From: Oligoflexia bacterium
Lineage (GTDB): Bacteria; Myxococcota_A; UBA796; UBA2385
Direction: 5' to 3'
Assembly (NCBI GenBank): GCA_013152105.1
Contig: JAADHA010000097.1
Coordinates: forward strand, 2,195 to 13,406
DNA: 11,212 nucleotides
Made by a program: the position numbers and the translations under genes. This document shows positions 5,389-11,212 of this stretch, piece by piece. Below the pieces are notes generated by a model. That model saw nothing but the letters and a program-made list of their open reading frames with translations, did no database searches and had not been told where the DNA came from. Numbering within the stretch: position 1 is the first letter of the stretch; each line of letters opens with the position of its first letter.

Positions 5389-6947
5389 GGTCTCACCCCC
5401 GCGCTGGCCTGGGGGGGAGCCGTCTGGGAGATCGTGTCGAGGTATCCCACCGTGGTGGTGTCGATGTCATCGAGGATCAGCCGCGGTGCCACACCGAACA
5501 GGATCAGGCACGCGGTCAGGACCACCAGCGCCACCCACTCGGTTCCAACGGGGTCGGAGAGATTGGTGAAGCGCGCTGGCGGTCCGGCACCCCAGAAGAT
5601 CCTACGGGCGGCCCGCAGCACGTAGACCGCGGTGAGCCAGGCCCCCAGGACCCCGGCCAAGGCCCACCACGGCATCGGCCCATTCCACGCCCCAAGAAAG
5701 ACCTGGAATTCCGCGACGAAGCCGGCCAGGCCAGGCATTCCCAGCGAGGAGAGGCTGGCGATGGTGAAGAACACGGCGACAGCGGGCATGGACTTGGCGA
5801 AGCCGCCCATATTCCCGACCTCGCGGTCGTGGGTCTGTCCGTAGATCAGCCCGACCAGCGCAAAGAAGAGCCCGGTCATCAAGCCATGCGCGACCATCTG
5901 GTAGATGGCACCGTTCCAGCCTTCCACGGTCATGGTGGCGGCGCCCAGCATCACGACGCCCATATGGCTGACCGAGCTGTAGGCGACGATGTACTTGAGG
6001 TCGGTCTGCCGCATGGCGGCGAGCGCGCCGTAGACGATGTTGACCACCGCGACGCAGCCCACGACCCAGGCCCAGGAAGCCGCGCCCTGTGGCAGCATGA
6101 CCATGCCGATCCGCATGACGCCAAAAGCGCCGAGCTTCATCAGGACGCCGGCGTGCAGCATCGACACGGCGGTGGGTGCGCTGGCGTGGCCGTCCGGCGA
6201 CCAGGTGTGGAAGGGAAAGACACCGGCCAGGGTGCCAAAGCCCAGCCACAAGGCGGGAAAGACCCACATCTGCAGGCTGCGCGGGTAGGTCGCCCGGCCC
6301 AGGGTCTCGATCGAGAAGGAGTGGGCGCCCGCGCTGTCGTACATGGCCAGGATGCCGACCAGGATGAAGGCCGAGCCAGTCAGCAGCATCAAGGTCAGCT
6401 TGATCGCGGCGTATTCCTTGCCGCCGATGTCGAGGAGCCGGAACAGGAAGCGGAATGGACCCGCCTCGGCCACCTTCTTGGTGCTGCCCCAGACGCCGAT
6501 CAGCAGGTACATCGGCAGCACCGCGATCTCGTAGAACAGGAAGAAGACGAACAGGTCCAGGCTGACGAAGACGCCGAAGACGCCACAGACCAGCGCCAGA
6601 AGCAGGACGTAGAACTCTTTGTCACGCTGTGTGAGGGTCCAGGACGCGAAGGCGCCGGCGAAGATGATGATGCTGGTCAGCAGCAGCAGGCTGATGCCCC
6701 AGCCGTCGACGCCCAGGTCCAGGTTGATGCCGATGGACTCGATGATCGGGTAGTGCTCGCGAAACTGGTAGCCGCCTCCGGGCAGGTAGCCGATCGCCAC
6801 GCGCAGGCTGCCGACCAGGGACACCAGGGTGCTGGTGATCGCCACGATCCGGGTCGTGGTGCGCGACTTCGTCGGTATGGCCAGCAGGACGACCGCCGCG
6901 ACCAGCGGTGCGAACACGATCATCGAGAGCCACGGGAAGCTGTTCAT
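5385..6947 (-). CDS. nuoM: NADH-quinone oxidoreductase subunit M, with an altered TM7 proton-path residue
   Basis: The frame encodes 520 residues (E. coli about 509). It is an antiporter-like subunit that pumps protons in the complex I membrane arm. The start MNSFPWLSM is chosen because its ATG overlaps the nuoL stop (ATGA, 6944-6947) and follows a GGTGGGGG stretch; the frame stays open to 7151, but that part lies inside nuoL. TM5 Glu140 (FYEIAVLPMY), Lys183 (YAAIKLTLML), TM8 Lys271 (VLMKLGAFG), Glu413 (FVAEFQVF) and the 'PFHTWSPDGHASAPTAVSMLHAG' region are recognisable. The conserved TM7 lysine (E. coli Lys234) is replaced by Leu240, the residue exactly 31 positions before Lys271, as in E. 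coli (234 to 265). A longer loop at about 155-178 (STKK...IGGKEY) also separates TM5 and TM6 compared with E. coli. No frameshift is seen. Confidence 0.97.
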   Translation of the reverse strand: MNSFPWLSMIVFAPLVAAVVLLAIPTKSRTTTRIVAITSTLVSLVGSLRVAIGYLPGGGYQFREHYPIIESIGINLDLGVDGWGISLLLLTSIIIFAGAFASWTLTQRDKEFYVLLLALVCGVFGVFVSLDLFVFFLFYEIAVLPMYLLIGVWGSTKKVAEAGPFRFLFRLLDIGGKEYAAIKLTLMLLTGSAFILVGILAMYDSAGAHSFSIETLGRATYPRSLQMWVFPALWLGFGTLAGVFPFHTWSPDGHASAPTAVSMLHAGVLMKLGAFGVMRIGMVMLPQGAASWAWVVGCVAVVNIVYGALAAMRQTDLKYIVAYSSVSHMGVVMLGAATMTVEGWNGAIYQMVAHGLMTGLFFALVGLIYGQTHDREVGNMGGFAKSMPAVAVFFTIASLSSLGMPGLAGFVAEFQVFLGAWNGPMPWWALAGVLGAWLTAVYVLRAARRIFWGAGPPARFTNLSDPVGTEWVALVVLTACLILFGVAPRLILDDIDTTTVGYLDTISQTAPPQASAGVRP

Positions 6948-8812
6948 GCCCCCACCATCCCGTATGCGATGAAGGCGACCACTCCGAGGACTACGGCAAA
7001 GACGTAGTCCTGGGCGCGTCCGGTCTGGAAGCGCTTGATCCGGTCCGCCAGGAAGATGAACAGCCACGCGACCATATTGATCAGGCCGTCGACGATGTAG
7101 CGATCGAACCAGCCGACCACCTGGGCGAAGGGCAGCAAGCCCTGGCGCCATGCCGAGTCCCAGAAGCGGTCGACCGGCCCGCTCAGGATAAAGCCGCGCA
7201 GGCCGCCGAGCAGGTCCGCGGTCCAGGTACTCGTCCCGTAGCGCATGATCCCCAGCGCGATTCCGCCTAGGCCGATGACCGAGGTCGTGATGCCGATCGG
7301 GGTCATGCCGAAGTGGTATTGTTGGCCCCAGAGCGTGGCCAGCAGGTCGCCACCGAAGCCGGCGCCGACGGCCAGCAGGCCCAGCGCACCCATTGGAAGC
7401 AACATGGTCCAGGGCGCTTCGTGGGCGTGCTCGGCGCCCTCAGCGGCGTCACCGAAGTAGGCGATCACGATGACCCGGGTCATGTAGAAGGCGGTCAGAC
7501 CCGCGCCCAGCACCAGCATGGCGACGGGGACGTATTGTCCGGCCTCCAGCATCTCTTCCAGGATGAGGTCCTTGCTGAAGAAGCCCGCGAAGATGGGCAC
7601 GCCAACCAGGGCCAGCGACCCGGTGATGAACAGCAGGGCCGAGATCCGCGTGGTCTTCCAGAGTCCGCCCATGTCGTGGATGTCGTTGCTGTGGACGGCG
7701 TGAATGGCCGCGCCCGCGCCCAAGAAGAGCAGCGATTTGAAGAAAGCGTGGGTGGTGAGGTGGAAGTAGCCACCCATGATCTGGCCGGATCCGAGGGCGG
7801 CGATCATGTAGCCAAGCTGGGAGCAGGTGCTGTAGGCCAGGACCTTTTTGATGTCGTCCTGCACGATGGCGGTGGCCGCGGCGATGAGGGCCGTGGACGC
7901 GCCGATCCAGGTCATCGCCAGCAGCAGGGAGGGTGCCAGCTCGAAGAGGGGGTAGGCCCGGACGATCAGGTAGACGCCGGCCGCGACCATGGTGGCGGCG
8001 TGCAGCAGCGCGGACACGGGGGTCGGGCCCTCCATCGCGTCCGGCAGCCAGATGTGCAGTGGGACCTGGGCGCTTTTTCCCATCACGCCCATGAACAGCA
8101 AGGCCGGCACGGCCGTGGCCCAGATGCCCACCAGATGGGCGTCCCAGGCGAATGTGCCGGTGGCGCCATAGAGCGCCAGCAAGCCGACGATCAGCCCCAT
8201 ATCCGCGAACTTTGTGACCCAGAAAGCCTTGACTGCGGCTTGGCCGGCGCTGGGCTTTGCCCAGTAGAAGCCGATCAGCAGGTAGCTGCACAGGCCGACA
8301 AGTTCCCATCCGGCGAAGAGCTGCAACAGGTTGGGCGCCAGCACCAGCCCACCCATCGCGGTGATGAAGAGCGAGTGGTAGGTGAAGTAGCGCCCCTGGG
8401 CGGGCAGCGAGTCTTCCGCCATATAGCCCAGGCTGTAGACCTGGACGCAGGCCGCCACCAAGGTGACGACGGCCAGCATCGACGCGGAGATCCCGTCGAT
8501 ATGGACACCCATCGAGGCGATCACTTTTCCGTCGCGAACCAGCCAGCCCACCGTCTCTGTGAGGGGAGCTTCGCCACCCACAACCAGCATCAGCAGGCGC
8601 GCGCTGGCACCGAAGGAGATGACCGCGACGGTGGCCGAGAGCCAGCCCGCCAGGCGTCCGGCGCGTCGCAGGGGCCAGACCAGAGCCAGCAGGACGAAGC
8701 AAGCCAGCGGCAGGAGCAGAGCGATGAGAGCCAGGTTCAGCACGAGATGATCAGCGTGGAGAGGGAAGATCGGAGGGGGCGAGGCATCAGCCGAGGAGGT
8801 CGTGGAGGTCAT
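6944..8812 (-). CDS. nuoL: NADH-quinone oxidoreductase subunit L
   Basis: The frame encodes 622 residues (E. coli 613). It is the most distal antiporter-like proton-pumping subunit of complex I. Visible proton-path residues are Glu170 in FAGWELVGLCSYLLIGFYW, Asp204 in TKFADMGLI, TM7 Lys246 in MGKSAQVPLHIWLPDAMEGPTPVSALLHA, Lys359 in HAFFKSLLFL and Lys414 in FFSKDLIL. These match E. coli Glu144, Asp178, Lys229, Lys342 and Lys399. The C-terminal region from about 540 (GPVDRFWD...) fits the long lateral helix and final TM segment that brace NuoM and NuoN. The ATG at 8810-8812 lies 26 bp inside nuoK and lacks a clear ribosome-binding site. An alternative GTG at 8741-8743, after the nuoK stop, also has none. 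The first 20 residues are polar and Ser/Pro-rich, so the true start could be later. Confidence 0.97.
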   Translation of the reverse strand: MTSTTSSADASPPPIFPLHADHLVLNLALIALLLPLACFVLLALVWPLRRAGRLAGWLSATVAVISFGASARLLMLVVGGEAPLTETVGWLVRDGKVIASMGVHIDGISASMLAVVTLVAACVQVYSLGYMAEDSLPAQGRYFTYHSLFITAMGGLVLAPNLLQLFAGWELVGLCSYLLIGFYWAKPSAGQAAVKAFWVTKFADMGLIVGLLALYGATGTFAWDAHLVGIWATAVPALLFMGVMGKSAQVPLHIWLPDAMEGPTPVSALLHAATMVAAGVYLIVRAYPLFELAPSLLLAMTWIGASTALIAAATAIVQDDIKKVLAYSTCSQLGYMIAALGSGQIMGGYFHLTTHAFFKSLLFLGAGAAIHAVHSNDIHDMGGLWKTTRISALLFITGSLALVGVPIFAGFFSKDLILEEMLEAGQYVPVAMLVLGAGLTAFYMTRVIVIAYFGDAAEGAEHAHEAPWTMLLPMGALGLLAVGAGFGGDLLATLWGQQYHFGMTPIGITTSVIGLGGIALGIMRYGTSTWTADLLGGLRGFILSGPVDRFWDSAWRQGLLPFAQVVGWFDRYIVDGLINMVAWLFIFLADRIKRFQTGRAQDYVFAVVLGVVAFIAYGMVGA

Positions 8813-9110
8813 CGATGTCGATGCCCTGGCGTTGGCGATAGACCAGCATCACGATGGCCAGACCGACGCCGACTTCGGCTACGGTCAGCGCGATGCCGAA
8901 CAAGGCAAAAGCCTGGCCGAGCGTGTCGCCATGAAAGCGGGAGAAGGCCACCAGATTGATGTTGACGGCGTTGGCCATCAGCTCGACCGAGCAGAGGATG
9001 GCGATCAGGTTGCGCCGCGACAGGACGCCATAGACGCCCACCGAGAACAGCACCCCAGCCAGGATCAGCCAGGCCGACAGGCCGGGTCCCGCCGCGATGA
9101 TCTCGTTCAT
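8787..9110 (-). CDS. nuoK: NADH-quinone oxidoreductase subunit K
   Basis: The frame encodes 107 residues (E. coli 100) with three hydrophobic helices. It is the small MrpC-like subunit of the complex I membrane arm, next to NuoJ and NuoN. The two membrane-embedded glutamates essential for proton transfer are present: Glu43 in CSVELMANAVNINLVAF and Glu79 in ALTVAEVGVGLAIV, equivalent to E. coli Glu36 and Glu72. The C-terminus ends in an acidic tail (DIDDLHDLLG). The ATG overlaps the nuoJ stop (ATGA, 9107-9110), with a GGGGGTGAAGG stretch immediately upstream inside nuoJ. The 3' end overlaps the start of nuoL by 26 bp. Confidence 0.97.
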   Translation of the reverse strand: MNEIIAAGPGLSAWLILAGVLFSVGVYGVLSRRNLIAILCSVELMANAVNINLVAFSRFHGDTLGQAFALFGIALTVAEVGVGLAIVMLVYRQRQGIDIDDLHDLLG

Positions 9111-9670
9111 CCTTCACCCCCGTCGTGCGGTTGGCCGATCACCACACGCGGGGCGAGGCGCGCCAGCTTGACGCCCTTGCCGTCTCGTCTGGCCAGGACG
9201 ATCGCCCCGACCATGGCGGCCAGCAAGAGGAGGGAGAGCAGCTCGAAGGGAAGGATCAGGCGCGTCAGGAAGGTCACACCGAGCGCCTGAGTGCTGTCGA
9301 CGTTGAAAGTGGGAGCGACCAGCTTGGGTGTCCCGCGCACCGTCGCGGTGACCAATAGACCCAGCAAGGCCGCGGCGAGCAGGGCGGCCCGGAGCCCCCC
9401 GTTGGCTCGGTCGATCAGGACCTGGGCGCCCGACTGGCGGCGGGTCAGCATGACGGCGAAGAGCATCAAGGTCACGACGCCGCCGGTGTAGAGCAGGATC
9501 TGGGCGGCGGCCAGGAAGTCAGCGTGCAAGGCGACATAAGCAGCAGCGGTCGCGATCAGGCTCAGCGCCAGCCACAGCACCGTGTGGACGAGGTCGCGGG
9601 CGGAGACCACCATCAGCGCGCCGACAAGCAGCACCGTGGCGATCACGAGGAAGGCGATCCAGGCACCCAT
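9107..9670 (-). CDS. nuoJ: NADH-quinone oxidoreductase subunit J
   Basis: The frame encodes 187 residues (E. coli 184) with five hydrophobic helices. It is the complex I membrane subunit whose TM3 undergoes the π-bulge rearrangement that links quinone chemistry to pumping. That helix is recognisable as DFLAAAQILLYTGGVVTLML (51-70, Tyr61, Gly63-64). Glu143 in FELLSLLLLAAMVGAIVLARR lies in the last helix. The polar tail after residue 160 (RRDGKGVK...) is cytoplasmic. The ATG overlaps the last base of the nuoI stop (TGATG), with AAGGA 9 nt upstream inside nuoI. The stop overlaps the nuoK ATG. Confidence 0.96.
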   Translation of the reverse strand: MGAWIAFLVIATVLLVGALMVVSARDLVHTVLWLALSLIATAAAYVALHADFLAAAQILLYTGGVVTLMLFAVMLTRRQSGAQVLIDRANGGLRAALLAAALLGLLVTATVRGTPKLVAPTFNVDSTQALGVTFLTRLILPFELLSLLLLAAMVGAIVLARRDGKGVKLARLAPRVVIGQPHDGGEG

Positions 9671-10200
9671 CAGGGGGTTTCCTTGGGCTGTGACTGTAGC
9701 TGTGGCTGTGGCTTGGGTTTCGGGTTCTGCATCTCAACCAGCTTGGTGCCGGTGGCCCAGGTCAATTGGTGGAGTTCCTCGTTGGCGTAGAGCCGGTCCA
9801 TGGTCAAGAGCAGGTCATTGCGATCAAAGGCCGGCTGTTGCTGTACTCGCAGCATCAAGATGGCGTCCGTCGGGCAGACCTGGACGCACAGCTCGCAGAT
9901 GATGCAGGCGTTGAGATCCAGGGTGAAGTCGCTGGCCCAGCCGCGCTTCTTGCCGGTCGCTGGCGATGGAGCCTTTGGGCCCGTGGTGACCGTGATGATC
10001 TGCGAAGGGCAGATCTTCTGGCACATCTTGCAGCCGATGCAGGCCTGGTCGCCGTGCTCGTTGTGGACCAGGGCGAAGCTGGCCCGGTAGCGCTCGGGAC
10101 GGGGGCGGGTCTGCTTCCAGGGCAGGGGTTCGGTGATCTTGGGACGAAACAGGTTCGAGAACCCGATTCCAAGCGCGGCGAAGGCGTCGAAGAAGCTCAT
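9670..10200 (-). CDS. nuoI: NADH-quinone oxidoreductase subunit I (2x[4Fe-4S] ferredoxin-like)
   Basis: The frame encodes 176 residues (E. coli 180). This peripheral subunit carries clusters N6a and N6b, which pass electrons toward N2 and quinone. Both CxxCxxCxxxCP motifs are complete: Cys54, 57, 60, 64 (CIGCKMCQKICP) and Cys99, 102, 105, 109 (CIICELCVQVCP). The start MSFFDAFAALGIGFSNLF begins with the usual amphipathic membrane-contacting helix, and its ATG overlaps the nuoH stop (ATGA, 10197-10200). The frame is open further upstream but only inside nuoH. The last 18 residues (NPKPKPQPQLQSQPKETP) are an unusual Lys/Pro/Gln-rich tail encoded in part by a hexanucleotide repeat. The loop between the two cluster motifs is also rather long (KAPSPATGKKRG). 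Confidence 0.97.
   Translation of the reverse strand: MSFFDAFAALGIGFSNLFRPKITEPLPWKQTRPRPERYRASFALVHNEHGDQACIGCKMCQKICPSQIITVTTGPKAPSPATGKKRGWASDFTLDLNACIICELCVQVCPTDAILMLRVQQQPAFDRNDLLLTMDRLYANEELHQLTWATGTKLVEMQNPKPKPQPQLQSQPKETP
9688..9711 (-). repeat. Hexanucleotide repeat in the 3' end of nuoI
   Basis: Read on the + strand, four consecutive hexamers CTGTGA, CTGTAG, CTGTGG and CTGTGG fill 9688-9711. On the coding strand they give alternating Gln-codon pairs (CAG) with variable second codons, encoding the PQPQLQSQ part of the NuoI tail. Such in-frame repeats can change copy number without a frameshift. Confidence 0.75.
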
Positions 10201-11183
10201 GCCCAGACCACCCACATGGCGCTGAGCAGCACCAGGCCCAAGGAGAGAGGAACCAGCCAGCGCCAGCACAGCTCCATGAGCTGGTCGGATCGCAAGCGCA
10301 GCCAGGACCAGCGCACCCAGTAGATCCCAGCGAAGACCAGCAGGGTCTTGAGGATCATCCAGTGGGGCCCGCTGCCCAGGGGGCCCATGTCCCAGCCACC
10401 CAGGAAGAGGGCGGTGGCGATGGCGCTGGCGATCAGGGTGTGGAGGTACTCGGCCAGGTAGAACATGCCGAAGTGCATGCCGGTGTACTCGACCGTGACG
10501 CCGGCCACGAGCTCGCTCTCGGCTTCGGGGATGTCGAAAGGGATCCGGTTGGCTTCGGCGAGCGCGGTCATCATGAAGAGCACGAAGGCGATGGCACCCG
10601 GGCCGACCGGCCACAGGACGAACCAGTGCAGATTGGCCTGGGCATTGACAATGTCACCCAGCTTGAAGCTCTGGCTGAGCACGATCGGCACCGTCGCGGT
10701 CAGCAACATGGGGATCTCATAAGAGATGCTCTGGGCCACCGCGCGCATCCCACCCAGCAGCGCGTACTTGTTGTTGCTGGCCCAGCCCGCCATCCACACC
10801 GGGATCAGCATCAGGCTGGCCAGGGCCAGGGCGAAGAGCACGCCGATGTTGAGGTCGGCGATGATCAGGCCGTCGCCGAAGGGCACCACCGCCAGGGTCG
10901 ACAGCGCGAAGACCACCACCAGGAAGGGGGCCAGCAAGAACAGGGGGCGGTCCGCGGCGGTGGGAACCAGGTGTTCCTTCTGCAGCATCTTGAGCCCATC
11001 AGCGATGGGCTGGAGCAGGCCGATTGGTCCGACCTCGGTGGGACCGACCCGGTTCTGCATCAGGGCCGAGAACTTGCGTTCATACCAGATCGCGTAGGCC
11101 GCAACGCCCATGACGATGAGGACCAACACCAGGCCCGCGACCAGCCCGTGGAGCCAGGGGTTGCCGAAGAGCGGGAAGGTCAC
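10197..11183 (-). CDS. nuoH: NADH-quinone oxidoreductase subunit H
   Basis: The frame encodes 328 residues (E. coli 325) with eight hydrophobic helices. It forms the membrane floor of the quinone-binding cavity and joins the peripheral and membrane arms. Family signatures are clear: ERKFSALMQNRVGPTEVG (Glu35, Arg37), LLQPIADGLKMLQKE, GWASNNKYALLGGMRA with AQSISYEIP (Glu156), and AEANRIPFDIPEAESELVAG (Glu210, Asp217, Glu220, Glu222). The start is GTG at 11181-11183. It is supported by the GAGGTGG ribosome-binding site at 11188-11194 and by a 4-bp GTGA overlap with the stop of the upstream frame. The stop overlaps the nuoI ATG. Confidence 0.97.
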   Translation of the reverse strand: MTFPLFGNPWLHGLVAGLVLVLIVMGVAAYAIWYERKFSALMQNRVGPTEVGPIGLLQPIADGLKMLQKEHLVPTAADRPLFLLAPFLVVVFALSTLAVVPFGDGLIIADLNIGVLFALALASLMLIPVWMAGWASNNKYALLGGMRAVAQSISYEIPMLLTATVPIVLSQSFKLGDIVNAQANLHWFVLWPVGPGAIAFVLFMMTALAEANRIPFDIPEAESELVAGVTVEYTGMHFGMFYLAEYLHTLIASAIATALFLGGWDMGPLGSGPHWMILKTLLVFAGIYWVRWSWLRLRSDQLMELCWRWLVPLSLGLVLLSAMWVVWA

Positions 11184-11212
11184 CGGTCCACCTCGCCCAT
11201 GATCGGGTCGAG
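11180..11212 (-). CDS. nuoD: C-terminal end of NADH-quinone oxidoreductase subunit D (partial, runs off the right edge)
   Basis: The last ten codons before the TGA at 11180-11182 encode LDPIMGEVDR. This matches the conserved end of NuoD / Nqo4 proteins, which close with a '(L/M)D-x-(V/I)-(M/F/L)-G-(E/D)-(V/I)-DR' motif. NuoD is the 49-kDa-type subunit that lines the quinone site. The overlap with the nuoH GTG (GTGA) shows the two genes are coupled. Only ten residues are visible, but the motif and operon position agree. The alternative, NuoG, does not normally end this way. Confidence 0.75.
   Translation of the reverse strand, partial: LDPIMGEVDR

Noticed and set aside
5829..7007. Open frame of 392 codons on the + strand, antisense to nuoM
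   Set aside because: Same low-complexity antisense composition; the minus-strand NuoM has clear family motifs throughout.
7449..8702. Open frame of 417 codons on the minus strand inside nuoL in another frame
   Set aside because: Arg/Gly/Pro-rich composition typical of a frame-shifted read of a high-GC gene; overlaps the real nuoL fully.
7313..8959. Long open frame of 548 codons on the + strand, antisense to nuoL and nuoK
   Set aside because: It is rich in His, Gln, Asp and Gly as expected for the complement of a high-GC membrane-protein gene, has no recognisable domain, and lies opposite well-conserved nuo genes.
10201..10614. Upstream extension of the nuoI frame by about 138 codons
   Set aside because: It lies inside nuoH in another frame, is Arg/His/Pro-rich, and the ATG overlapping the nuoH stop gives a standard-length NuoI.

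Overview
The window is a gene-dense, high-GC bacterial segment. It has two parts that converge near position 3920. The organism cannot be named from the sequence. A eukaryotic-type Ser/Thr kinase with a membrane anchor, a DUF4349 lipoprotein and a complex I cluster running nuoD-nuoH-nuoI without nuoEFG in between would fit a Gram-negative, kinase-rich lineage such as Myxococcota or a related deltaproteobacterial or planctomycete-like group. This is an inference of moderate to low certainty.

Left part (1-3912). Positions 1-561 look like the decayed end of a mobile or defence-type module. It holds the last residues of a probable XRE/ImmA-IrrE family protein, then a DUF4411 (PIN-like) gene that appears to have lost an internal segment in frame, then a short start of a probable AlbA_2/Schlafen-type ATP-binding protein that is broken by an in-frame TAG and then cut off. 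Next come a YigZ/IMPACT family gene on the minus strand (585-1235) and, divergent from it, a DUF4349 lipoprotein gene (1301-2173). A PknB-like transmembrane Ser/Thr kinase (2278-3912) follows on the same strand. A 14-bp tandem repeat sits at the lipoprotein stop codon, and a 15-bp coding repeat sits in the kinase linker.

Right part (11212-3934, all minus strand). This is the membrane-arm half of a respiratory complex I (NADH-quinone oxidoreductase type) operon, in transcription order: the last ten codons of nuoD, then nuoH, nuoI, nuoJ, nuoK, nuoL, nuoM and nuoN. There are no intergenic gaps. Five of the seven junctions are 4-bp ATGA/GTGA stop-start overlaps, one is a 1-bp TGATG overlap, and the nuoK-nuoL junction overlaps by 26 bp, so translational coupling is likely throughout. 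NuoH and NuoI form the quinone module with its two [4Fe-4S] clusters. NuoJ, K, L, M and N form the proton-pumping arm.

No RNA genes, CRISPR arrays, complete insertion sequences or origins were seen, and no gene-free stretch exceeds 300 bp. The points most worth a second look are the replacement of the conserved TM7 lysine of NuoM by leucine, the nuoD-nuoH adjacency (a possible 11-subunit complex I), the uncharacterised extracytoplasmic domain of the kinase, and the decayed module at the left edge. I did not find convincing evidence of a wholly new system.
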